A stretch of 64,000 nt of DNA from Acidimicrobiales bacterium (GTDB lineage Bacteria; Actinomycetota; Acidimicrobiia; Acidimicrobiales; Palsa-688): assembly GCA_036378675.1 (NCBI GenBank), contig DASUWA010000016.1:1-64000 (forward strand), in the 5' to 3' direction. Below are positions 37,387 through 44,429 of this stretch, piece by piece (the first letter of the stretch is position 1; each line of letters starts with the position of its first letter). Below the pieces are notes generated by a model. It was given only the letters and a program-made list of their open reading frames with translations. It did not search any database and had not been told where the DNA came from. The position numbers and the translations under genes are program-made.

Positions 37387-37668
37387 GTGTCACATGAACA
37401 CCGCTGGGTCCGATCGCCCGGGACGCTCTGGCGCTCCTCCAGCGGCACCCTGGTCGTACTGCCTCAGGAAGGAGACGATCCAACCCCATTGGTGGTGTCT
37501 GGATCGGCGGCGCTGGTTTGGGGCCTCCTTGCCACACCCGTCACGCTCGTGGAACTGGCAGACCGACTATCCCAACTGTGCGATGCCAGTGCCGACGTGA
37601 TCGCCAGAGACCTGGCTCCAGTGCTCGACCAATTAAACGCGGCTGCGGCTGTGCAACGGGTGCCATGA
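37387..37668 (+). CDS. PqqD-family peptide-binding protein (copy 2)
   Basis: The 93-residue product reads HRWVRSPGTLWRSSSGTLVVL, then VSGSAALVWGLLATPVTL and a final pair of helices with DVIARDLAPVLDQLNAAAAV, matching a PqqD winged helix. I start it at GTG 37387; TTG 37357 would add ten residues. The open frame continues upstream through the repeat tail of the preceding gene but that part is a frame shadow. The stop overlaps the ATG of the nucleotidyltransferase (ATGA), so the two are coupled. It is the most divergent of the five PqqD domains. Confidence 0.7.
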   Translation: MSHEHRWVRSPGTLWRSSSGTLVVLPQEGDDPTPLVVSGSAALVWGLLATPVTLVELADRLSQLCDASADVIARDLAPVLDQLNAAAAVQRVP

Positions 37669-38819
37669 ATCTCGGCGTCCCTTCCTTTCCCACACTCGGG
37701 ACTCACGTTTCATCGTTATTGCGCTCTGTCGCCGCGCACGGCCTCGTCGGCAAGCACGGCGAGAGCCAGGACGCGTTTGCCCTTGTCTCGGAGCCGTTGA
37801 GCCAGCCCGACTGGCGCAGCCTGCTTTCGACGGCGCGCCACGAACGCCTACTCGGGTTGCTTTCCCGCGCGATGGCCGATGGCGCCCTACCTTGCAGTCT
37901 CGAGCAAGCCGAGGAGCTCCATCAGGCGCACTTGGCCGAACTGTGCCGGGACCTAACGTGCGAAAGGCAACTCATCGAGGTCGTACGGGCACTACGGCAG
38001 GCCGATCTGGATCACCGTGTTCTCAAGGGCTCAGCCGTGGCGCATCTTGACTATCCAGAGCCTGCGCTCCGCTCCTTCGCCGATGTCGACCTCCTCGTAC
38101 GCGCCGACCAGTGGGACGATGCGGTCGCGGTCCTGGCCGAAGCCGGGTGGCAGCGTCAGTTCGGTGAACCCCGGCCGGGCTTCGATCGCCGCTTCGTGAA
38201 GGGGGTAGTGCTTACTCGGACCACAGGAGAGACCCCGATGGAATTGGACCTTCATCGGACCCTAGCGCTCGGTCCGTTCGGGCTCACCGTCCGACTCGAG
38301 GACCTTTGGGACGGATATGACGTGCTTCGGATCGGTGGAGAAGAGCTGCACTGTCTCCAAGCTCAGGAGCGTTTCCTACACGCGTGCTTCCACGCGGTGC
38401 TCGGAGATTTTCCTTCCCGGCTTGTCCCGCTACGTGACATCGCCGAGATGATTCTGAATAAGGATCTTGATCTAGACCTCGTCATCGATCTTTCGCGATC
38501 GTGGCACGCCGAAGCCGTGTTGCTTCACGCCGTACAAGTCTCTTGCGCAACCCTCCAATTGGATTCATCCGAGGAACCTTGGAACCGCATCAACTCGTTA
38601 AGGCCGCCACGTCGCGAGCTGACAGCGTTGAGGCCGTATCTGACGCCCAAGCGCTCCTACGTAGGGCTGTGCTTGGCCGCAACCCGAGCGATCCGTAAGC
38701 CGTCGGACAAGGCTCGCTATCTCGCCGCAATGGCGTTCCCTAGGCGGCAGTTTGTTGGGGCCCGCTACCGCAGCCGCGTCGACCGGTGGCGAGCAGCGGC
38801 ACAGGTGCTTCGCTCGTGA
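37665..38819 (+). CDS. Nucleotidyltransferase-fold protein (PF14907 type)
   Basis: The 384-residue protein has the uncharacterised nucleotidyltransferase signature HRVLKGSAVAHLDYPEPALRSFADVDLLVRA near residues 120-150, in which the D-V-D gives the metal-binding acidic pair, followed by a helical domain (ELDLHRTLAL, FLHACFHAVLGDFPSRLVPLRDIAEM). Family members occur with PqqD, HprK-like and asparagine-synthase genes, including lasso-peptide clusters with a phosphorylating kinase. The substrate is not established. Start is ATG 37665, fixed by the ATGA overlap with the PqqD gene; the long in-frame extension to 37518 is spurious. Confidence 0.8.
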   Translation: MNLGVPSFPTLGTHVSSLLRSVAAHGLVGKHGESQDAFALVSEPLSQPDWRSLLSTARHERLLGLLSRAMADGALPCSLEQAEELHQAHLAELCRDLTCERQLIEVVRALRQADLDHRVLKGSAVAHLDYPEPALRSFADVDLLVRADQWDDAVAVLAEAGWQRQFGEPRPGFDRRFVKGVVLTRTTGETPMELDLHRTLALGPFGLTVRLEDLWDGYDVLRIGGEELHCLQAQERFLHACFHAVLGDFPSRLVPLRDIAEMILNKDLDLDLVIDLSRSWHAEAVLLHAVQVSCATLQLDSSEEPWNRINSLRPPRRELTALRPYLTPKRSYVGLCLAATRAIRKPSDKARYLAAMAFPRRQFVGARYRSRVDRWRAAAQVLRS

Positions 38820-38856
38820 CGAACCCACGAAGCCGAGCCGGCCGGTACCGCGCAGG

Positions 38857-39198
38857 GTGACGGACGACGCACAAGTCCCGCAGCACGTCGGACCCGACTT
38901 CGTCGCGACCCGGCGGCAGGACATGATTACGGTCGAGATCGAAGCGGAGGCGATCGTTTACGACGAGCAGCAAGAGGTCGCGCACCTGCTCAGTCCTACA
39001 GCAGCAATCGTATGGGAGCTGCTCGACGGCCGAAGTCGGCTCGACGAGGTGGCCGTCGACCTCGCACAGGCTTTTGACGTAGCCGCCGAGCTGGTTCTAC
39101 AGGACGTCGTGACGCTCGTCCAGGAATTCTCTCGGCAAGGTTTGCTCGCGAGGAGTTCGACAACTTCGGCGGAGACCAAGTGCACATCGCCGCCCTGA
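38857..39198 (+). CDS. PqqD-family peptide-binding protein (copy 3)
   Basis: The 113-residue product has DMITVEIEAEAIVYDEQQ, VAHLLSPTAAIVWELLDG, LDEVAVDLAQAFDV and QEFSRQGLLAR, a standard PqqD winged helix at about residues 20-100. It begins at GTG 38857, 37 bases after the nucleotidyltransferase stop; an open frame back to 38752 overlaps that gene and is not conserved. The end overlaps the next gene by 19 bases. It is closest in sequence to the PqqD domain of the fusion protein at 40225-42027 (shared AAIVWE-x-x-DG). Confidence 0.78.
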   Translation: MTDDAQVPQHVGPDFVATRRQDMITVEIEAEAIVYDEQQEVAHLLSPTAAIVWELLDGRSRLDEVAVDLAQAFDVAAELVLQDVVTLVQEFSRQGLLARSSTTSAETKCTSPP

Positions 39199-40211
39199 TC
39201 ACGGCCTCAATCGATCCGCACCTTTTTCTTCGCCATCGGCCGCCCTGCAACACAAGACTTGCCTGCGACCTTCAGGCATTCACCCTCCCGGAATTCAGGG
39301 ACCCTCTTCTATTTGGGTTCGTCGCCGTCGGTGCAGGCGCGGTTGTGTCTTGGGGACGGCGGGCTGTTCGAGGGGCGCGCGGCATCAAGTCGTCCCTGCC
39401 GGTACCGATAGCGGGCCTGCTGTTCGCGGCGGCGGCCCTCGCTGGATATCAGCGCACCGGCCATCTCGTTCCCGGGTTCGCGTTATCCATCGCTCTCCTC
39501 CTTACGGGCGGTCTGATTGGAGATATTGCGAGTCTTCCAGCGGTTCCTCGCATGCTGCTGTCTGCCCCGGGCGCCGTCGTTCTGGCCACCGAGTCAGCGC
39601 TCCCGGACCCGCTATGGGCGCGAGTTTTCGCTGGGGCGATCACGGTCGTCGGAGCCGGTCTTATCGACAGTCTTGACCGCCGCTGTTGCAGGCTCGGGCT
39701 CGGCCCGCTGCTGCTCGCTGTCACGACGGTTGGTCTCTACGAGACCGTTCCTGACCCGGATTTCGCGCTGCTTCTCGTCGGTGCGGCGTTACCTATGGCC
39801 CTGCTCGGTTGGCCGATCCCGCTTGCTCGGTTGGGCGGCGCTGGTGCCGCAGCGGCAGCTGGCTTTCTCGCTTGGGCAGATGCTGTTGGCGGCCGAGGAA
39901 GGTTGGGAACGGTGGTCGCGGGCGGAGTATGCCTTGGTCTGTTCGCCATAGAGCCGCCCGTTCACTGGTTGCTGCGCGATGGACAGACCGTCGTAGAGCG
40001 ACTGGCCCCCCACCTGCGAACACCGGTTGTGGTCTCGTTCATCCAGCTGGCACTTGCCGCTGCGTGCACCCGGATCGCGTTGGACAACAGAACCCCCGTC
40101 GAGGCTGGCGAGATCGCCGGAATTGCCCTACTGCTCGCGATAATCGCCACGTATGCGCTCAGCCAGCGTCGGATTCATCTCACCGCACGGTTGTGGCGAG
40201 CGGATAGATAG
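39180..40211 (+). CDS. Polytopic membrane protein, possibly a degenerate WecA/MraY relative
   Basis: The 343-residue protein has about nine membrane segments. Two stretches, LLLTGGLIGDIASLPAVPRMLLSA and GAITVVGAGLIDSLDRRCCRLGLG, faintly recall the L-I-G-x-x-D-D and N-x-I-D-G-x-D-G-L regions of polyprenyl-phosphate HexNAc-1-P transferases, but the catalytic acidic pairs are incomplete, so this is a weak guess. It starts at GTG 39180 inside the end of the PqqD gene. Its stop faces the stop of the minus-strand fusion gene 13 bases away. Otherwise function is unknown. Confidence 0.6.
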   Translation: MHIAALITASIDPHLFLRHRPPCNTRLACDLQAFTLPEFRDPLLFGFVAVGAGAVVSWGRRAVRGARGIKSSLPVPIAGLLFAAAALAGYQRTGHLVPGFALSIALLLTGGLIGDIASLPAVPRMLLSAPGAVVLATESALPDPLWARVFAGAITVVGAGLIDSLDRRCCRLGLGPLLLAVTTVGLYETVPDPDFALLLVGAALPMALLGWPIPLARLGGAGAAAAAGFLAWADAVGGRGRLGTVVAGGVCLGLFAIEPPVHWLLRDGQTVVERLAPHLRTPVVVSFIQLALAAACTRIALDNRTPVEAGEIAGIALLLAIIATYALSQRRIHLTARLWRADR

Positions 40212-40224
40212 CCCGAGCGGTGGT

Positions 40225-42027
40225 TTATTCCGACTCGTTCCTTATTGACGGCAACTGTTTCTCGATGCTTTGCATGAGCTCGCGCTCCGACGCTGAATTC
40301 AGGGGAATGACCCTGACCTGCTGCACGATTCGCTCGAGGTGCTCGATCACCTTGCCCAGCTGGTCGGGTGAACCTTCTACGGCGGGCAGAAGGGCCGCAA
40401 TGGCGCCGGCCCGGCTGGACCGCTCGTTCTCGGCGGACTGATCGCATTCGAAGCCCCACGCCCCCAGCCGGTAGCGGCCCGGCTCCATCGGAAGGAGTTC
40501 GCTCCGCGACGACGGAACTTCGCCGAGCTCTTCAAGCACATCGTGTGCCACCTCGATCGCCGGTTCGGGTATCACCAACTCCCCCGTCGCGGGATCGACC
40601 AGGGCCCCGGGCGCGTCGCTGAGGCGCACGCCTAGCCGAGCCAGCCGGGGCTGCAAGTACTCCATCCCGCGGATTGCAGCCGGTGGCAACAGAAACGCAC
40701 GATCGCCGGCCAACGCAGCCACGGCGACAGTGCGGACCAGACCGTCGGTGTCGGGTCTGTCGAGCAGGCCAGACAGCCTTGCCTGAAGCGCTCGCACGAC
40801 CCGGCGAGAGGACCGGCTTCGTAGCACGGTGGCATCCGCGGCGAGGAGCAGGCTCAGGGCTTTGGCGTCTCCTGAGTCGGCGCCGCCGAGAACGACCGAG
40901 AAGTTGGCCGCCGCCGGCGGGCCATCCTGAACCAGGTAGGCGCCGAACACTCTGGCGAGAAGTTCCTCGGTCCGGATCGAATCAGCCCTGACACCGACCC
41001 GGTAGTCGCCGATGTCGAAGCCCAATGTGGACGCCCACTGTCGGGGAGCCTTCCCTCCTGTGTGGGGGGACGGCCCGCACATTCCCCCGGCCGCGGGCAA
41101 TACCGGTCGCTGAGCATGAACGTGCTCCACGCCGCCCTGGTCTGCGTCCGGCTGCGACGTGACCTCGGTCGGCTCGGGCTGGAGCCCGGCGGCCTCGCGG
41201 GCCAGATTCGGCACTTGGTCCGCGCCCAAAGCGGCGGGATGCTCTATTACCCCGTCGACGCCCAGAAGGTAAGCGACAGGAGTCCCGAGAGAACCGAACG
41301 GATTGGCCGAGCCGGGATGATCCCCGTCTTCGGCGTGCTTCCGGTAGAAAGCTGCGTCGCTCAGCCCGGCTGGATCAAGCACCCGCCGGTTGTCCTCGTC
41401 CGACCCGACTGTCAGGAGCACCAGATCGATGCCGCGCTCGACCAACCCGGGTCTGCACTGCTCCAGATCCCCGACGATCTTCGAGCAGTAACCGCACGAC
41501 GGGCTCCAGTTGATCAAGAGGGTGCCCTTGCTTTCGGGCCGCGGAACAGTCACCAAATCCCCGCTGGACGTCGTCACCTGAAGCACTCCGATCGACTCTC
41601 CAACCTCCCGGACGCCTGGCGCCGGCGGGGGCCCCGGAACGAAGAGGGCGACGCCGGCGAGTAGTCCGAGCTCGCCTAGCTGGCGGGTCATCCCCAGGAT
41701 GTCAGCAATGACGACCTCCACCGGAGCTTCGAAGACTTCGGCCAGCTCCTGAGCCAGTTCACCCAAGGTGACCGTGCCGTCGAAGCACTCCCATACGATC
41801 GCCGCGATCGAGTTGAGCACATGGATTCGGCCCGTCCGATCGTCGACGACCAGCACCTCATCGTCGAAGCGGTATGAAACGGAAGACTCTCGGGGATTGG
41901 GAGCGAAACTGGCGTCGATGTCCTCCGGCTTTTTCGCGATGCTTACCGACACCGGTGGCATCGGGCTATGCGACCCGTTAGTACCCGCCATCGACAATGA
42001 CTCCGATTCCACCCCGTGCTCAGCCAC
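40225..42027 (-). CDS. PqqD-thioredoxin-HprK-like fusion protein with a dead kinase site
   Basis: The product is 600 residues from GTG 42027 (AAGGGG upstream). Residues about 48-126 are a PqqD winged helix (VLVVDDRTGRIHVLNSIAAIVWECFDG). Residues about 145-275 are a thioredoxin fold with active site CGYC (Cys178, Cys181) in LLINWSPSCGYCSK and a cis-Pro in GTPVAYLL. Residues about 330-510 align with the HprK-like kinases, but the P-loop is replaced (LLPPAAIRGMEYL, about 446-458), the His before it is lost and DE becomes DA (RLSDAPGALVD). It is last in the bacillosamine operon and overlaps the sugar-transferase gene by 8 bases. It has no signal peptide. It may join leader binding, redox chemistry and kinase scaffolding. 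Confidence 0.8.
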   Translation of the reverse strand: MAEHGVESESLSMAGTNGSHSPMPPVSVSIAKKPEDIDASFAPNPRESSVSYRFDDEVLVVDDRTGRIHVLNSIAAIVWECFDGTVTLGELAQELAEVFEAPVEVVIADILGMTRQLGELGLLAGVALFVPGPPPAPGVREVGESIGVLQVTTSSGDLVTVPRPESKGTLLINWSPSCGYCSKIVGDLEQCRPGLVERGIDLVLLTVGSDEDNRRVLDPAGLSDAAFYRKHAEDGDHPGSANPFGSLGTPVAYLLGVDGVIEHPAALGADQVPNLAREAAGLQPEPTEVTSQPDADQGGVEHVHAQRPVLPAAGGMCGPSPHTGGKAPRQWASTLGFDIGDYRVGVRADSIRTEELLARVFGAYLVQDGPPAAANFSVVLGGADSGDAKALSLLLAADATVLRSRSSRRVVRALQARLSGLLDRPDTDGLVRTVAVAALAGDRAFLLPPAAIRGMEYLQPRLARLGVRLSDAPGALVDPATGELVIPEPAIEVAHDVLEELGEVPSSRSELLPMEPGRYRLGAWGFECDQSAENERSSRAGAIAALLPAVEGSPDQLGKVIEHLERIVQQVRVIPLNSASERELMQSIEKQLPSIRNESE

Positions 42028-42670
42028 CCTGCGCCCCTTCTTCCACGAGCTGCCCGACTCCTGACGTGAGCGTAACATCCGCTTTGTCCGGTTCGCCACG
42101 GGAATCGCCCTTGAAAACGGGCATGGTCGCGTGGCCAGAATGAGAGATACCACGTGCCCGTGTGACGGTCAGCGGCGTTTCCACCAGCAAGCGCAGATCT
42201 AAACGCCACGAGCGGTGTTCGACGTACCAACTGTCGAGCCGGAACTTCTCATCCCATGTGAGAGCGTTGCGGCCACGAACCTGGACCAGACCGGTCAGTC
42301 CCGGCTTGACCTCCAGCCTGCGCGCCTGCTCGGGTGAGTAGCGCGAGTTGTAATCCGTAGGAAGCGGCCGGGGTCCCACCAGCCGCATGTCGCCCCGGAC
42401 GACGTTCCACAAGCTCGGAAGCTCGTCGAGGCTGGCCCGGCGCAGGGCGCGCCCGAGGCCCGTCATCCTCAGCTCATCACCCTCGCCGAATGCTCCACCC
42501 GGACGCATCGTCCTGAACTTGTACAGGACAAAGGGAAGGCCTCCCTTCCCAGCGCGCTGCTGCCGGAAGAGGACCGGGGATCCGTCGAGAACCCGGATCA
42601 GCACAGCCACCGCCGCCATCACTGGGGTCAGCGCCGCGCATAGGACGCCGGCAACGATCCGGTCGATCAT
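42020..42670 (-). CDS. pglC: Undecaprenyl-phosphate sugar-1-phosphate transferase, PglC-like
   Basis: The 216-residue protein is a short monotopic phosphoglycosyltransferase of the PglC type. It has an N-terminal re-entrant hydrophobic helix (IVAGVLCAALTPVMAAVAVLI), SPVLFRQQRAG, YKFRTMRPG, the catalytic DELPSLWNVVRGDMRLVGPRPL, and PGLTGLVQVRGRN. It lacks the four extra membrane helices of WbaP/WcaJ. It would move a diamino-sugar phosphate from UDP onto undecaprenyl phosphate at the inner face of the membrane, starting glycan assembly. Its ATG overlaps the aminotransferase stop by ATGA. Confidence 0.88.
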   Translation of the reverse strand: MIDRIVAGVLCAALTPVMAAVAVLIRVLDGSPVLFRQQRAGKGGLPFVLYKFRTMRPGGAFGEGDELRMTGLGRALRRASLDELPSLWNVVRGDMRLVGPRPLPTDYNSRYSPEQARRLEVKPGLTGLVQVRGRNALTWDEKFRLDSWYVEHRSWRLDLRLLVETPLTVTRARGISHSGHATMPVFKGDSRGEPDKADVTLTSGVGQLVEEGAQGG

Positions 42671-43779
42671 CTAGCTACCTGACACACCGCTCCGACCGAC
42701 TCGGCAAGAGCGCCGGCGATCTCCTCAACCTCACCGAACGTCAACCGCGAGTGAATCGGCAAGGACAGGATGCTCCCGGCCACATCGTCGGTGACGGGAA
42801 GCTTCGCGGCCGAGTCGGCGAAGATCGGTTGGCGGTGCACAGGTGGGAAGTACACGCGGGTCTCGATCCCTTTCCACCTCATCTCCTCCACAACCGCGTC
42901 ACGGGCTGCTGCTTGTGACTCCAACTTCACTGTGTAGAGCATGTGCACGTGGTCCCGGTCCGGTCGCGTCGCCGGCGGCTGTACGCCCGGCAAGTCTTCG
43001 AGCAGCCGGTCCATTTCGGCAGCGAGGGCAAGTTTGCGCGCCAGGATCCCGCTGAGCTTGCCCAGTTGCGCCCTTCCCATCGCCGCCTGCATCTCGGTGA
43101 TGCGCCAGTTGCAACCGATCAACGAGTGCACGTAGGGCTCGGTCTGGCCGTGATTGCGAATCAATCGCAGCCGCTCAGCCAACTCGACATCGTTGGTGAG
43201 GACCATTCCACCCTCGCCGGTGGTGATGTTCTTTGTAGGGGTGAAGCTGAACATACCGGCCAGCCCCCAAGTGCCCACGTACCGGCCGCGGTAGCGCGCA
43301 CCGTGCGCCTCGGCGGCGTCCTCGAGAAGCAACACGCCTGCATCTGCGGCCACCTCGGCGAGTTCGGCTAGATCCGCCGGCTGCCCGCCGTAGTGCACCG
43401 CCAGGATCGCCTTCACCCTTGGCCCCAGACGACGGACCACATCGGCTGGGTCGATGTTGAACGTCTCGGGGTCGATGTCGGCGAAAACGGGCGTGGCGCC
43501 GGAGTAGACGACCGAGGTGGCGGAAGACACGAACGTCAGAGACGGGACGATGACTTCGTCACCTGGACCGATTCCGAGCGCCGCATACATGGCTATGAGC
43601 GCTACCGTCCCGTTGGCGAACGCAACGCCGTGCTGCGCGCCGTGGTAGGCGGCGAACTCACTCTCGAACGCCTCGGTCTCGGGTCCGGCAGTGAGGACCG
43701 GGCCGCGCAGGACACGTGAGACCGCGGCGATCTCCTCGTCGCCGACATCGGGCCGAGCCAGTCCGATGCGCCGGGTCAT
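42667..43779 (-). CDS. pglE: DegT/DnrJ/EryC1 aminotransferase, PglE-like
   Basis: The 370-residue PLP enzyme would aminate the 4-keto sugar made by the dehydratase, using glutamate. Visible blocks are IGLARPDVGDEEIAAV, FANGTVALIAMYAALGIG, DIDPETFNIDP, VHYGGQPAD, EDAAEAHGARYRGR and FSFTPTKNITTGEGGMVLTN with the PLP lysine at about residue 183. RNHGQ and NWRITEMQAAMGRAQL complete the family pattern. ATG 43779 overlaps the stop of the acetyltransferase gene (ATGA); a second ATG nine bases upstream is possible. The long open frame upstream to 44346 is a shadow of the acetyltransferase. Confidence 0.87.
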   Translation of the reverse strand: MTRRIGLARPDVGDEEIAAVSRVLRGPVLTAGPETEAFESEFAAYHGAQHGVAFANGTVALIAMYAALGIGPGDEVIVPSLTFVSSATSVVYSGATPVFADIDPETFNIDPADVVRRLGPRVKAILAVHYGGQPADLAELAEVAADAGVLLLEDAAEAHGARYRGRYVGTWGLAGMFSFTPTKNITTGEGGMVLTNDVELAERLRLIRNHGQTEPYVHSLIGCNWRITEMQAAMGRAQLGKLSGILARKLALAAEMDRLLEDLPGVQPPATRPDRDHVHMLYTVKLESQAAARDAVVEEMRWKGIETRVYFPPVHRQPIFADSAAKLPVTDDVAGSILSLPIHSRLTFGEVEEIAGALAESVGAVCQVAR

Positions 43780-44429
43780 TCCTGCCATCCCGGTTGCCGA
43801 GTCGCGATCGCCCGGGCCGGGCAACCGACGACCGTCGTGTTCGGCTCGACGTCGTCGATGACCACCGCGCCTGCACCGACCACAGACCACTCGCCGACCT
43901 TCCTGCCCTGAACGACCGAGGCGCCGATGCCGATCTCGGCGCCTTCCCCTACATGGACGTTCCCCGCCAGGTGGGCTCCCGGAGCGATGGTGGCGAAGTC
44001 TGAGAGGCGGCAGTTGTGGCTCACCGTGGCAGCGGTGTTGACGATGGCGAACCGTCCGACGGTCACATCGGCGGTGAGCACCGCTTGCGCGGCAACGATC
44101 GCTCCTTCGCCCAGCGAACTTCCCAACCCGACATGGGCGGTGGGATGAACCAGGGAGGGCGCCGAACAGCTTCCTGCGTGGTGGATGGCCTTCGAGGCAC
44201 GCAGACGTGCTGATGGCGCACCAAAAGCGATCGCGACCGCGACTGGGCGATGCGCCAGCCATTCGACGCGCCCCAGAACGGGCAACCCGAGCACGTCGGC
44301 TCCTAAGAGGTCGGCATCGTCGTCGATGAATCCGGCCAGTTTCCATTGGCCACCACCGAGCGACAGGACCAGGTCCGCCACCTCCTGACCCATGCCACCG
44401 GCGCCATAGATCGCGAGATCAGAGGTCAA
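43776..44429 (-). CDS. pglD: Sugar O/N-acetyltransferase, PglD/NeuD-like
   Basis: The 217-residue protein has an N-terminal Rossmann-like part (LAIYGAGGMGQEVADLVLSL, GFIDDDADLLG) and a C-terminal left-handed beta-helix of hexapeptide repeats (VHPTAHVGLGSSLGEGAIVAAQAVLTADVTVG, broken as a motif), including the catalytic His in TVSHNCRLSDF. It would acetylate the 4-amino group of the UDP sugar with acetyl-CoA to give UDP-N,N'-diacetylbacillosamine. It starts at TTG 44429, overlapping the dehydratase stop by 11 bases. The acetyltransferase lies before the aminotransferase in the operon. Confidence 0.86.
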   Translation of the reverse strand: MTSDLAIYGAGGMGQEVADLVLSLGGGQWKLAGFIDDDADLLGADVLGLPVLGRVEWLAHRPVAVAIAFGAPSARLRASKAIHHAGSCSAPSLVHPTAHVGLGSSLGEGAIVAAQAVLTADVTVGRFAIVNTAATVSHNCRLSDFATIAPGAHLAGNVHVGEGAEIGIGASVVQGRKVGEWSVVGAGAVVIDDVEPNTTVVGCPARAIATRQPGWQE

